Assembly: GCF_031921685.1 (NCBI RefSeq)
Contig: NZ_JAPDHU010000001.1
Location: forward strand, 496,001-560,000
Direction: 5' to 3'
Origin: Terripilifer sp031921685
GTDB taxonomy: Bacteria; Pseudomonadota; Alphaproteobacteria; Rhizobiales; Beijerinckiaceae
Length of the DNA stretch: 64,000 nt
A program made the translations under genes and the position numbers. The notes below the pieces were generated by a model. The model was not told where the DNA came from. It ran no database searches and saw nothing but the letters and a program-made list of their open reading frames with translations. Below are positions 53,009 to 61,657 of this stretch, piece by piece. Every line of letters begins with the position of its first letter. Position 1 is the first letter of the stretch.

Positions 53009-54993
53009 GCATGCTTGTCTCACGGGCTCCGAGGCCCTGGCCCTTGGCGGCGCTACTGATTGGACTGGCACTGGCGGCTACGGTTTGGAGCCTGTCGCGA
53101 CTGCTGCCGCTCTCCGACTGGCTCACACTGCTGTCGGCGACAGACGTCGTCGATATGCGCCTCCTGATCGCCACCCAGTCTTTCCTGCCGCGCGTTGCGG
53201 TAAGCCTGCTCTGCGGGGCCGCCCTGGCTTTGGCCGGAGCGATCTTCCAGCAGGTTTTACGCAATCCGCTCGCCGCCCCGACCACGCTTGGCATCGCGGC
53301 CGGCGCCAAACTGGCGCTCGGTCTCGCCACACTTTGGGGTGCGCCTGCGCTTTTGAGCTTCGGACGCGATGGCGTCGCCATGGCCGGCGGTGTTATCGCC
53401 ATGGCCGCGACGATGGCGCTCGCCTGGCGGCGGGGGCTTTCGCCCCTGGCGGTCGTGCTGGCGGGCATGATCCTGGGTCTCTACTGCGGCGCGCTATCGG
53501 TCATTCTGCTGCTGTTCAAGGAGCACTACCTCACCGGGCTTTTCATCTGGGGGAGCGGTTCGCTGAGCCAGCAGGGCTGGGATGTCGTGCAGGGTCTCGG
53601 CTGGCGGCTCGCCGTTCTCGCGATCTGCGCCGGATTGCTGTTGCGGCCGTTGACGCTGCTCACGCTCGATGACGCGGGCGCCCGCAGTCTCGGCCTCTCG
53701 CTGCAACTCATGCGCCTGGCCGCGCTCACTGTTGCTGTCGGATTGACCGCCGTCGTCGTCAGTCTTGTCGGCGTGATCGGTTTCATCGGACTTGTCGCGC
53801 CGGCCGTGGCGCGGTTCGCCGGCGCGCGACGCCTCGGCGCGCAACTGCTCTGGGCGCCGCTCTTCGGCGCGGCCCTGCTGTGGCTCACCGACCAGAGCGT
53901 GCAGATCTTCGATGGACCGGCCGGCAGCCTGTTGCCGACCGGCACGGTGACCGCGCTCTTTGGCGCGCCCATGATCCTATGGCTGATGCGGCAGCGTATC
54001 GCAGGAGGCCTCGCGGCAGCCGAGGCACGCACTGAGTGGCGAATCCCGCGGCCCGGCTTATTGCTTAGCGCATTGGCGTTTGGGCTCGCCGTCCTTCTAG
54101 CGCTCGCATTGACACTGGGGCGCGGGCCCGATGGCGGCTGGTCCTTGGCGTTCGGCGCGGCCTTCGTCGATTTGTCGCCCTGGCGCGTGCCGCGCACACT
54201 CGCCTCGCTTTGTGCCGGTGCCATGCTCGGCGCGGCCGGCACGATCCTGCAACGGCTGATGCGCAATCCGATGGCAAGCCCGGAAGTGCTCGGTATCAGC
54301 GCCGGCGCCTCATTCGGACTGATGGCTGTGCTGTTCCTGACCAGCGTCGCCAGCCGCGACCTGCAAATCCTCGGCGCCACGCTGGGGGCCGGCGCGGTCC
54401 TCGTCGCGATGCTGCTGCTTGGACGCCGTTCCAGCTTCTCGCCCGAACGCATGTTGCTGACGGGCATCGCGCTTGGCGCGCTTCTTGACGCGCTCGTCGG
54501 CGCGCTGGCGGCAAGCGGCGATCCCCGCGCCATGCTGCTCATGACGTGGATGACGGGCTCGACCTATGGCGTCGACTGGGTGCAGATGTTTTGGGCGGCG
54601 GGAGCTGCTGCCCTCCTTCTCGCCCTGGCGCCGCTCGCCTTGCGCTGGCTCGATCTGATCGCGCTCGGAGATGCCGCCAGCACCGCGCTCGGTCTGCGAC
54701 TGTCTCTGGTCCGACTGCTACTCCTCCTCCTGACCGCAGGATTGACAGCGGCCGGAACGCTTGTCGTCGGTCCCTTGACGTTCGTTGGTCTGATGACACC
54801 CCACCTGGCGCGGCTTCTCGGCTTGCAGCGGGCGGCACCGCAGCTTGCCGGCGCGGTGCTGCTTGGCGCGCTGGTGATGGTGAGCGCCGACTGGCTCGGC
54901 CGCATTGTCGCCTTTCCCTGGCAAATGCCGGCCGGGCTGATCGCCACGCTCATCGGCGGCCCCGTGCTCATGACCTTGCTCGCACGGAGATGA
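53005..54993 (+). CDS. Fused double siderophore permease, FhuB-like
   Basis: Inner-membrane permease of 662 residues made of two FecCD halves in one chain, the arrangement of E. coli FhuB. Each half repeats the family stretch: QQVLRNPLAAPTTLGIAAGAKLAL near 85 and QRLMRNPMASPEVLGISAGASFGL near 415, and VGPLTFVGLMTPHLARLL near the end. About 18-20 helices. ATG at 53005 overlaps the binding protein stop (ATGA); upstream in-frame sequence lies over that gene. The matching ATPase (FhuC) is not in this operon. Confidence 0.92.
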   Translation: MSMLVSRAPRPWPLAALLIGLALAATVWSLSRLLPLSDWLTLLSATDVVDMRLLIATQSFLPRVAVSLLCGAALALAGAIFQQVLRNPLAAPTTLGIAAGAKLALGLATLWGAPALLSFGRDGVAMAGGVIAMAATMALAWRRGLSPLAVVLAGMILGLYCGALSVILLLFKEHYLTGLFIWGSGSLSQQGWDVVQGLGWRLAVLAICAGLLLRPLTLLTLDDAGARSLGLSLQLMRLAALTVAVGLTAVVVSLVGVIGFIGLVAPAVARFAGARRLGAQLLWAPLFGAALLWLTDQSVQIFDGPAGSLLPTGTVTALFGAPMILWLMRQRIAGGLAAAEARTEWRIPRPGLLLSALAFGLAVLLALALTLGRGPDGGWSLAFGAAFVDLSPWRVPRTLASLCAGAMLGAAGTILQRLMRNPMASPEVLGISAGASFGLMAVLFLTSVASRDLQILGATLGAGAVLVAMLLLGRRSSFSPERMLLTGIALGALLDALVGALAASGDPRAMLLMTWMTGSTYGVDWVQMFWAAGAAALLLALAPLALRWLDLIALGDAASTALGLRLSLVRLLLLLLTAGLTAAGTLVVGPLTFVGLMTPHLARLLGLQRAAPQLAGAVLLGALVMVSADWLGRIVAFPWQMPAGLIATLIGGPVLMTLLARR

Positions 54994-54995
54994 TC

Positions 54996-55847
54996 ATGAA
55001 TCAGACGAGCTCGCTTCCCGACACCGTTCAGTTCGATCTCACACCTGACGATGGTGGCCCCGCTTATCGTATTTTCCTGCGCCTGCCGGCCGGGCCGCCG
55101 CCGGAGGACGGATGGCCGTCGCTCTATCTGCTCGATGCCAATGCGGTGATCGCCACGACCGTCGAAGCTTTGCGCGTGCAGGCGGCCTATCCGCTGGGCA
55201 CCGGCATCCGCGACGCGGTTGTCGTCGGCATCGGCTATCCGACCGAGGCCGCCTATGACAGCGTGCGCCGCTCCTGGGATTATGGTCCGCCACCAGGAAA
55301 AATCTATCCGCCGCACAGCGTCGGCGGCCCTGATGTGCGCACCGGCGGCGCCGAACTTTTTCTGGATTTCATCGAGAACCAACTCAAGCCGGAAATCGGA
55401 CGGCGCGCGCCGCTCGATCCCACCCGCCAGGCATTGTTTGGTCATTCTTTCGGCGGGCTCTTCGCGCTTTTCGCGCTCTTCACGCGGCCCAAAGCTTTCA
55501 GCGACTGGATCGCGATCAGCCCGGCGATCTGGTGGGAAGAGCACAATCTGTTGCGCTTTGCCGCGCTCGGAAGATCACACGACGATCTGACGCCACGCGT
55601 CCTGCTCGGCGCCGGCGAATACGAGCAGCAACTCGCGCCTTTTCAAGTCGGTGCAGCGGACGAGGCGCAGCGTCGCAAACGCCAGGATGAAGCCAAGACC
55701 ATGGACGAGACGCGCGCCATGGCCGAGCGCCTGGAACGGCAATTCCGCTGTTACACGGAATTCGCCGTCTTTGAGGGTGAGACACATATGTCGCTGCTGC
55801 CGGTGGCGATCAATCGCGCCATCCGCTTCGCGCTGGGACCAAGATAG
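54996..55847 (+). CDS. Alpha/beta-hydrolase, IroE/Fes-like siderophore esterase
   Basis: Serine hydrolase of 283 residues. The nucleophile elbow GHSFGGLFALFALF lies near residue 145, and the C-terminal FEGETHMSLLPVAIN supplies the histidine. This is the pattern of IroE/Fes/BesA esterases, which cut ferric tri-ester siderophores to free iron in cell or periplasm. No signal peptide is seen, so it would act in the cytoplasm. ATG at 54996 with GGAG six bases before it is preferred; ATG 54990 overlaps the permease stop. Last gene of the iron operon. Confidence 0.85.
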   Translation: MNQTSSLPDTVQFDLTPDDGGPAYRIFLRLPAGPPPEDGWPSLYLLDANAVIATTVEALRVQAAYPLGTGIRDAVVVGIGYPTEAAYDSVRRSWDYGPPPGKIYPPHSVGGPDVRTGGAELFLDFIENQLKPEIGRRAPLDPTRQALFGHSFGGLFALFALFTRPKAFSDWIAISPAIWWEEHNLLRFAALGRSHDDLTPRVLLGAGEYEQQLAPFQVGAADEAQRRKRQDEAKTMDETRAMAERLERQFRCYTEFAVFEGETHMSLLPVAINRAIRFALGPR

Positions 55848-56687
55848 TCAGGCTTTCAAGGCCTGGGCATTGTCCCTGGCATAGGTTACGAGCGTGCGCG
55901 GCACCTTGCCTGTGAGCGTCTCGACATCGCCTGTGACGGCGGCGGTCCAGCCTTCACGCACCGGATAGAAGATCGAAGCCAGGAAGGTCGCATAATCATT
56001 GGGCACGCCAGCGCCCGTGAGAATGCCAATGAAGGTTTCGTCGCTGATCGCCGTGTAAGCGACCGGCTTGCCGATGACGTCAGAAATGATCTTCGCCGCA
56101 TCGCCGTAACCCAAGGCCTTGGGACCCGTGAGATTGAAGGCTTTGCCGTCGAACTTGTTACTGGTCAGAGCAGCAGCGGCGCTCGCGGCAATGTCGCGCA
56201 CGTCGATGAAGCTGGATTTGCCTTCGCCGGCAGGAACGGCGATCTGGCCGTGGTCGATGCCCGCCTTCCAATAGGTCTGGAAATTGTCGGAGAACCAATT
56301 CGGCCGCAGAATGACATAGGGCAAGCCGGATTTTTCCAGTGCGATTTCAACCTGGCGATAGGGAATGGAATCGTCCGCATCGACGCCGAAGACGCTCTGG
56401 AACACCACTTTGACTTGGGCAGCCTTGGCCGCTTCGATCACCGGCAGAAGTAGCTCCTTGGCGTTCACATAGCCGCTCGGCAACATGACATAGGCGCGGT
56501 CGACGCCCTCGAAAGTCGGACCGAAAGTCGAGGGATCGGCATAGTCGAACGCAACGCCTTCGGCGCCCGCCACCGGCTTGCCGGAGCGCGAAGCGGCCTT
56601 CACCGCCTCGCCTTGGGCCCGCAGGGCTTTGACGAGCGGCGCTCCGACATTGCCGGTGGCGCCCAGAATCAGAATTTTGCCAACCAT
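55848..56687 (-). CDS. NmrA-like NAD(P)-binding protein (QorB-type reductase)
   Basis: Atypical short-chain dehydrogenase of 279 residues. ILILGATGNVGAPLVKALRAQG is the dinucleotide motif; the catalytic Tyr-Lys pair of classical SDRs is not evident, as in NmrA and QorB proteins. These bind NADP and reduce quinones or act as redox sensors. It is divergent from an HxlR-type regulator, a common pairing (QorR-QorB like). Confidence 0.87.
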   Translation of the reverse strand: MVGKILILGATGNVGAPLVKALRAQGEAVKAASRSGKPVAGAEGVAFDYADPSTFGPTFEGVDRAYVMLPSGYVNAKELLLPVIEAAKAAQVKVVFQSVFGVDADDSIPYRQVEIALEKSGLPYVILRPNWFSDNFQTYWKAGIDHGQIAVPAGEGKSSFIDVRDIAASAAAALTSNKFDGKAFNLTGPKALGYGDAAKIISDVIGKPVAYTAISDETFIGILTGAGVPNDYATFLASIFYPVREGWTAAVTGDVETLTGKVPRTLVTYARDNAQALKA

Positions 56688-56793
56688 CGTAATCTCCTAT
56701 AGTATCCATTGGAAACCATGTTTCTGATGGATAGATACAGGCGATTCTGAAGAGGCAAAAGAGAGCACTTTTGGCTCACATAGTTTCTGCCAG

Positions 56794-56826
56794 GAAACCG
56801 AGCCAAGAAACTGAGCCAAGAAACTG
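56794..56826. repeat. 13-bp tandem repeats in divergent promoter
   Basis: GAAACYGAGCCAA occurs twice exactly in tandem (56794-56806 and 56807-56819), then a third partial copy. Upstream, GGCTC and GTTTC occur inverted (56773 on), so the region can also form a stem. It sits between the NmrA-like and HxlR genes and just before the HxlR start, so it may be the HxlR binding array. Confidence 0.55.
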
Positions 56827-56843
56827 GCGATTTGGACGGACCG

Positions 56844-57221
56844 ATGATGACCATGCTTCAAGCCTACAATGTCTATGAGGATCGCTGCCCAACGCGGATG
56901 GTCCTGGACCGGCTGGCGGATAAATGGGCGCTGCTCATTCTCGATCGACTTGAAAGCGGCCCGGTGCGCTTCAATCATCTGCGCCGCGACATCAAAGGTA
57001 TCTCGCAAAAGGTGCTGTCGCAGACGCTGAAGAAACTGGAGCGGGACGGATTGTTGTCGCGCGCCGTTTTTCCCACCGTGCCTGTCACCGTTGAATATGC
57101 GCTGACGCCACTCGGTCGCACGTTGACGCAAACCGTGGCGGCGCTGGCCCATTGGGCCGAGCACAACATGGACGCGGTTCTTGCCGCTCAGGACGCCTAT
57201 GACGCGAGCGCTGATCGATGA
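56844..57221 (+). CDS. HxlR family transcriptional regulator
   Basis: Winged helix-turn-helix protein of about 125 residues. CPTRMVLDRLADKWALLILDRLESGP, with a cysteine that serves as redox or electrophile sensor in relatives, is followed by RFNHLRRDIKGISQKVLSQTLKKLERDGLLSR and the wing. ATG 56844 is taken as start; the frame is open to TTG at 56832. It probably controls the divergent NmrA-like gene. Confidence 0.88.
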   Translation: MMTMLQAYNVYEDRCPTRMVLDRLADKWALLILDRLESGPVRFNHLRRDIKGISQKVLSQTLKKLERDGLLSRAVFPTVPVTVEYALTPLGRTLTQTVAALAHWAEHNMDAVLAAQDAYDASADR

Positions 57222-57329
57222 CATGTCCCTGACGCATGTTGTCGCAAGGCTGCTCGGAAGAAAGGAGGACTTCCGCCATCCGGCAAAGACGCGTACATCT
57301 GAAGCAACTCAACAGGGAGGCTGACATCG

Positions 57330-58952
57330 ATGACGGTGATCGTGTCCGATGGCGCGCAGTTCGACTATATCATCTGCGGCGCTGGTTCGGCTGGATGCGT
57401 TCTGGCGAACCGATTGTCGGCCGATCCGAAAAACCGCGTGCTGTTGCTGGAAGCCGGCGGCAACGACAATTGGATCTGGTTTCACATTCCCGTCGGCTAT
57501 CTCTTCGCCATCGGCAATCCACGCGCCGACTGGATGTTTCGCACCGAGAAAGAGCCGGGCCTCAACGGCCGCGACCTCGCCTATCCGCGCGGCAAGGTGA
57601 TCGGCGGCTGCTCGGCCATCAACGGCATGATCTACATGCGCGGACAGGCGGCCGATTATGATGGCTGGCGCCAGATGGGCCTGAACGGCTGGGGCTGGGA
57701 CGATGTGCTGCCGCTCTTCCGTAAACAGGAAGATCACTATGCTGGCGAAACGCCCATGCATGGCGCGGGCGGCGAATGGCGCATCGAGGAACCGCGCATT
57801 CGCTGGCAATTGCTCGACGCGGTGCGTGAAGCGGCCGCCGAAGTCGGCATTCCCGAGATCGACGACTTCAACACCGGCGACAATTTCGGTTCCTCCTATT
57901 TTCAAGTGAACCATAAACGCGGGCGACGCTGGAGCGCGGCGCGTGGATTTCTCAAGCCCGTTCTCAACCGGCCGAACCTGACCTTGCTCAGCAACGTGCA
58001 TGTGTCGGAGATTCTCTTCGAAGGCAAACGCGCCACGGGCGTGCGCTACAAGATCGACAACGAGACGCGCACCGCGCGTGCAGCCGGCGAAGTGGTGCTG
58101 AGCAGCGGCGCCATCGGCACGCCCCAGATTCTCGAACTGTCGGGCATCGGCAGCGGCGAACGCTTGCAGCAGCTCGGCGTCACGCCGGTGCATCATCTGC
58201 CGGGTGTCGGCGAGAATCTGCAGGACCATCTGCAATTGCGGGTGATCTATAAAGTCTCGCGCGGGCGTACGCTCAATGTCGACTATCAATCGCTGATCAA
58301 ACGCGGCTGGATGGGCGTGGAATATGCCTTCTTCCGGCGCGGCCCGATGACCATGGCGCCATCGCAGCTCGGCATTTTCGCCCGCTCGGCGCCGCAGTAC
58401 GCGACACCCAATGTGCAATTCCACGTGCAGCCGCTGTCATTGGACAAATTCGGCGACCCGCTGCACAGCTTTCCCGCCATCACCATGAGCGTCTGCAATC
58501 TGCGGCCGACGAGCCGTGGCAGTGTGCATGCGGTGTCGCGCGACGCGCAAACGCATCCGTCGATCAAGCCGAACTATCTGTCGACCGATGCCGACAGGCA
58601 GGTGGCCGTCGATTCCATCAAACTGGCACGCCAGATCGCCGCCGCGCCGGCGCTGAGCAGCTACGAACCGCAGGAATATCTGCCGGGCGCGAACATCCAA
58701 TCCGACGAGGATCTGGCCAAGGCGGCCGGTGCCGTCGGCACCACCATTTTCCATCCAGTGAGCACGGCGAAAATGGGCATCGACAGCGATCCCATGGCGG
58801 TGGTCGACGAGCGCCTGCGCGTGCGCGGCCTTCAGCGCCTGCGCATTGCCGATGCTTCGGTGATGCCGACGATCACCTCCGGCAACACCAATTCGCCGAC
58901 CATGATGATCGCCGAGAAAGCGGCGATGATGATGCTGCAGGACGCGCGTTAA
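57330..58952 (+). CDS. GMC family oxidoreductase (choline dehydrogenase-like)
   Basis: FAD enzyme of 540 residues that oxidises an alcohol. FDYIICGAGSAGCVLANRLSAD is the FAD motif, GKVIGGCSAINGMIYMRGQ and SGAIGTPQILELSGIGSG are the two GMC signatures. The active-site region near the C-terminus has FHPVSTAKMG with the catalytic His and SGNTNSPTMMIAEKAA with the second base. Several bacterial homologues act on choline, polyethylene glycol or fatty alcohols; the substrate here is unknown. Stands alone with a 108-bp gap before it. Confidence 0.92.
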   Translation: MTVIVSDGAQFDYIICGAGSAGCVLANRLSADPKNRVLLLEAGGNDNWIWFHIPVGYLFAIGNPRADWMFRTEKEPGLNGRDLAYPRGKVIGGCSAINGMIYMRGQAADYDGWRQMGLNGWGWDDVLPLFRKQEDHYAGETPMHGAGGEWRIEEPRIRWQLLDAVREAAAEVGIPEIDDFNTGDNFGSSYFQVNHKRGRRWSAARGFLKPVLNRPNLTLLSNVHVSEILFEGKRATGVRYKIDNETRTARAAGEVVLSSGAIGTPQILELSGIGSGERLQQLGVTPVHHLPGVGENLQDHLQLRVIYKVSRGRTLNVDYQSLIKRGWMGVEYAFFRRGPMTMAPSQLGIFARSAPQYATPNVQFHVQPLSLDKFGDPLHSFPAITMSVCNLRPTSRGSVHAVSRDAQTHPSIKPNYLSTDADRQVAVDSIKLARQIAAAPALSSYEPQEYLPGANIQSDEDLAKAAGAVGTTIFHPVSTAKMGIDSDPMAVVDERLRVRGLQRLRIADASVMPTITSGNTNSPTMMIAEKAAMMMLQDAR

Positions 58953-58973
58953 GTCGCGCGTTGAGCATTCGCC

Positions 58974-59912
58974 TTACATAACGATGTATTGCAACGGCTC
59001 GCGGCGCAGAAATCGCTCGGCATTGGCGCAGGCTTTGTCAGCGATGCGCCGATAGAGCAATGGCCCGCAAGCCGCCGCCACATGCGGCGTGATCAACAGA
59101 TTGGGGGCGCGCCACAGCCTGTGACCTTCCGGCAAAGGCTCAGGATCGGTGACGTCGAGCCCGGCGCCGCCGATGACGCCACCTTCCAGCGCATCGGCCA
59201 GCGCTTCCGTATCGATGATGCCGCCGCGCGCGATGTTGACGATCAAGGCCGTCTTCTTGCACAGCGCCAATTGCGACCGGCCGATCAGCCCGCGCGTGCT
59301 GGCATCGAGCGGCGCTGCCACCATGATCGTATCGGCCTGCGGCAAGAATTCATTCAGACGATCGATCGTTGCCGTTTCGGCAAAGGCGCTCGGCCGCGCC
59401 GTGCGCGACAGGCCGACGATGCGAGCGCCGAAGGCGTGCATCAGCCGGCCGATCTCCTGGCCGATACTGCCGAAACCGATGATCAGGCATGTGGATTCCG
59501 CAGGGGTCACCAAGCGCGCACCGGCGCCCTTGCGCCATTGACCCTGGTCCTGCGCCCGCACCATCGCCGGTACATCGCGTTGCAAGGCCAGCGCCAGAGA
59601 CACCGCATGGGTGGCGACCGACGGGGTCAGCGCATCGCCGGCATTGGTCACCTGCACGCCCTGGCGCACGCCATGTCGCTCAACACGATCGAAGCCGGCG
59701 GAAAGAAGCTGCACCCACCGCAAGGTCTGGGATTGCGTGGCGGCACGGCCGATGGCTTCGGAATAATCGAAAACGGTGATGATCAGCGCATCGGCATCCG
59801 CCAGCTCCGCACAAACCGCGGCTTCATCGGCGGCTACGACGGCCGTGCTACCCAGCATGTCGGTCAGGCGCTGCCGGATGATGTCATTGGGCGTGAAAAC
59901 AACAATTTTCAT
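58974..59912 (-). CDS. D-2-hydroxyacid dehydrogenase family protein
   Basis: NAD(P)-dependent dehydrogenase of 312 residues. The cofactor motif ILIGFGSIGQEIGRLMHAFG-like LIIGFGSIGQEIGRLMHAFG lies near 140; the catalytic Arg is in NIARGGIID, and TPHVAAACG holds the catalytic His. ATG at 59912 has GGAGG three bases upstream; a longer in-frame frame to 60134 has no support and would overlap the next gene. It faces the GMC oxidoreductase tail to tail. It could reduce a glyoxylate- or pyruvate-like acid. Confidence 0.9.
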   Translation of the reverse strand: MKIVVFTPNDIIRQRLTDMLGSTAVVAADEAAVCAELADADALIITVFDYSEAIGRAATQSQTLRWVQLLSAGFDRVERHGVRQGVQVTNAGDALTPSVATHAVSLALALQRDVPAMVRAQDQGQWRKGAGARLVTPAESTCLIIGFGSIGQEIGRLMHAFGARIVGLSRTARPSAFAETATIDRLNEFLPQADTIMVAAPLDASTRGLIGRSQLALCKKTALIVNIARGGIIDTEALADALEGGVIGGAGLDVTDPEPLPEGHRLWRAPNLLITPHVAAACGPLLYRRIADKACANAERFLRREPLQYIVM

Positions 59913-59932
59913 AAGCCTCCCCATTTTCTTTT

Positions 59933-59970
59933 CCCAGATCTTTTGGATGAGCCCAGATCTTTGGGTGAGC
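59933..59970. repeat. Imperfect 19-bp tandem repeat
   Basis: CCCAGATCTTTTGGATGAG is followed at once by CCCAGATCTTTGGGTGAGC. The two units differ mainly by one base gain or loss and one substitution. They lie just upstream of the 2-hydroxyacid dehydrogenase start, in its leader or promoter. Confidence 0.45.
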
Positions 59971-60127
59971 AATGCCAGCCTTGCCGTCGCTTGTCCATGG
60001 CCGCGCACCGCACCCTGGAACCCGATGCCGCATGCCTGCGTTACGATTATGATTTCTTTCTTCAATCCGGTTTGTAAAACTGGCGTCGACGCGTACAATC
60101 CGCGCAAGACGAAACCCGGAGGCGAAA

Positions 60128-60949
60128 ATGTCAATCAAGGATGTGCTGCTCGTTCTGGAAACGGGCGCGCCGCAAGCGGCAAAAGATTATGCGCTGTCCT
60201 TCGCCTCGCAACTCGGCGCGCATCTGTCGATCGCCGCCGTACCGGCGCAGTTGATCACGCCGATGAGTGCCGGCGGCGACTATCCCTATGAATTGATCGC
60301 GATGATCGCCGAGGAAGCCAAGACCGACGCGAAACAGGCCTATGACAAGATCGCGGCCGAAGCGCCGGCCAATGTGAAGACGCAGATGGTCAGTGTCGAC
60401 GGCATCAGCGGCCTGGCGCAATCGGAGGTCGGCGGGCTCGCCCGCCATTTCGATCTGGCGATCACGGCGCAGGCCGGGCCCGATTCCAGCAGCGACGACA
60501 GCCTGATCAACGTCACTTTGTTCGATTCCGGCCGGCCCGTCATCATCGTGCCGTTCATCCAGAAGCAGCCGGCGAAATTCGGACACATCCTCGTCGCCTG
60601 GGACGGCAGCGCCGTGGCGGCGCGCGCCTTGAACGATGCGCTGCCGCTGCTGCGTAAGGCCGGCAAGGTCGAACTGGTGCGGATCACGCCGGAAGGCACG
60701 CCACCGGAAGAGCTGCCGGGCTATAACATCAGCCGGCATCTCGCCCGCCATGGCATCAATGCCGAATTGCGCATGCTGCCGGCGGCGAGCGACGTCGCTT
60801 CGGCGCTTCTGTCCTATGCCGCCGATTCAGGCGCGGACCTGCTGGTGATGGGAGGCTATGGCCATTCGCGCATGCGCCAGTTCTTCTTCGGTGGCACGAC
60901 CCGCGACATCCTCAAATCGATGACCCTGCCGATCTTCATGGCGCGTTAA
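60128..60949 (+). CDS. Universal stress protein, tandem UspA domains
   Basis: Cytoplasmic protein of 273 residues with two UspA-like halves. The second half has the clear ATP-binding pattern: LVAWDGSAVAARAL near 160 and DLLVMGGYGHSRMRQFFFGGTT near 235 (G-x2-G-x9-G). The first half keeps the fold (VLLVLETGAPQAAKDYALSFASQ) but not an evident nucleotide loop. GGAGG lies five bases before the ATG. Probably stress-induced; client unknown. Confidence 0.9.
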   Translation: MSIKDVLLVLETGAPQAAKDYALSFASQLGAHLSIAAVPAQLITPMSAGGDYPYELIAMIAEEAKTDAKQAYDKIAAEAPANVKTQMVSVDGISGLAQSEVGGLARHFDLAITAQAGPDSSSDDSLINVTLFDSGRPVIIVPFIQKQPAKFGHILVAWDGSAVAARALNDALPLLRKAGKVELVRITPEGTPPEELPGYNISRHLARHGINAELRMLPAASDVASALLSYAADSGADLLVMGGYGHSRMRQFFFGGTTRDILKSMTLPIFMAR

Positions 60950-60958
60950 GAGAACAGA

Positions 60959-60988
60959 ATGTTGCGCCGGATGCGTCCGGCGCAACAT
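60959..60988. terminator. Perfect 13-bp hairpin, bidirectional
   Basis: ATGTTGCGCCGGA and its exact complement flank a TGCG loop, in the 45-bp gap between the convergent stress protein and DUF1993 genes. It is very stable and likely ends both transcripts. Confidence 0.7.
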
Positions 60989-60994
60989 GATCGT

Positions 60995-61510
60995 TCAAAT
61001 CTGCGGCGGCACGCCCATGAAATCGCGCTTGCCGATATCGACGCCATTCTTGCGCAGCAGATCGTAAGCGGTCGTCGTGTGGAAATAGAAATTCGGCAGG
61101 CTGAAATTCAACAGCAGCGACTGGCCGGTGAATTTGCGCTCTCCGCTCGGGAAAGCGATGACGATTTCCTTATCTTCCGTTCCGTCGATCTGCTCCGGCT
61201 TGATCGCTTTGATGAAATCGATGGCCTTGCCGATCCGCACTTTTAGATCGGCGATCGAGCTTTCATTGCCCTCGAATTTGACCGGCTCAATGCCGGCCAG
61301 ACGGCTGCAAGCCGATACGGCATGATCCGTCACCGCGCGCACCTGGCGCACGAAGGGAAACATGTCCGGATACATGCGCATGTTCAGGAAATAGACCGGA
61401 TCGAGCTTCTTGGTCTCGATATGGGAATCGGCCTTGTCGAGCACGTTGGACAGCGCGGTGAGGAACTGCACGAAAATCGGCACCGACGCTTTATACATAG
61501 AGATCGCCAT
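60995..61510 (-). CDS. DUF1993 family protein
   Basis: Protein of 171 residues with the whole family pattern: MYKASVPIFVQFLTALSNVLDKA, LNMRMYPDMFPFVRQV and LPNFYFHTTTAYDLLRKNGVDIGKRDF. The family is predicted to be a DinB/YfiT-like helical bundle, with His residues that could hold a metal. Its biochemical function is unknown to me. Single gene, divergent from the amidase. Confidence 0.88.
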   Translation of the reverse strand: MAISMYKASVPIFVQFLTALSNVLDKADSHIETKKLDPVYFLNMRMYPDMFPFVRQVRAVTDHAVSACSRLAGIEPVKFEGNESSIADLKVRIGKAIDFIKAIKPEQIDGTEDKEIVIAFPSGERKFTGQSLLLNFSLPNFYFHTTTAYDLLRKNGVDIGKRDFMGVPPQI

Positions 61511-61657
61511 GAAGGGGTTTCCTCGTCAAAACAAGGGCGACAATCTACTGGACGGAAAGATGCGGCGCCAGTGATCCTTACACTGGACATCACCCGCCTT
61601 GCCGCTAGATTTTCCCGATACGCCTCAGCAATCCAGCTTCCTGCCACCGAGACCTCC

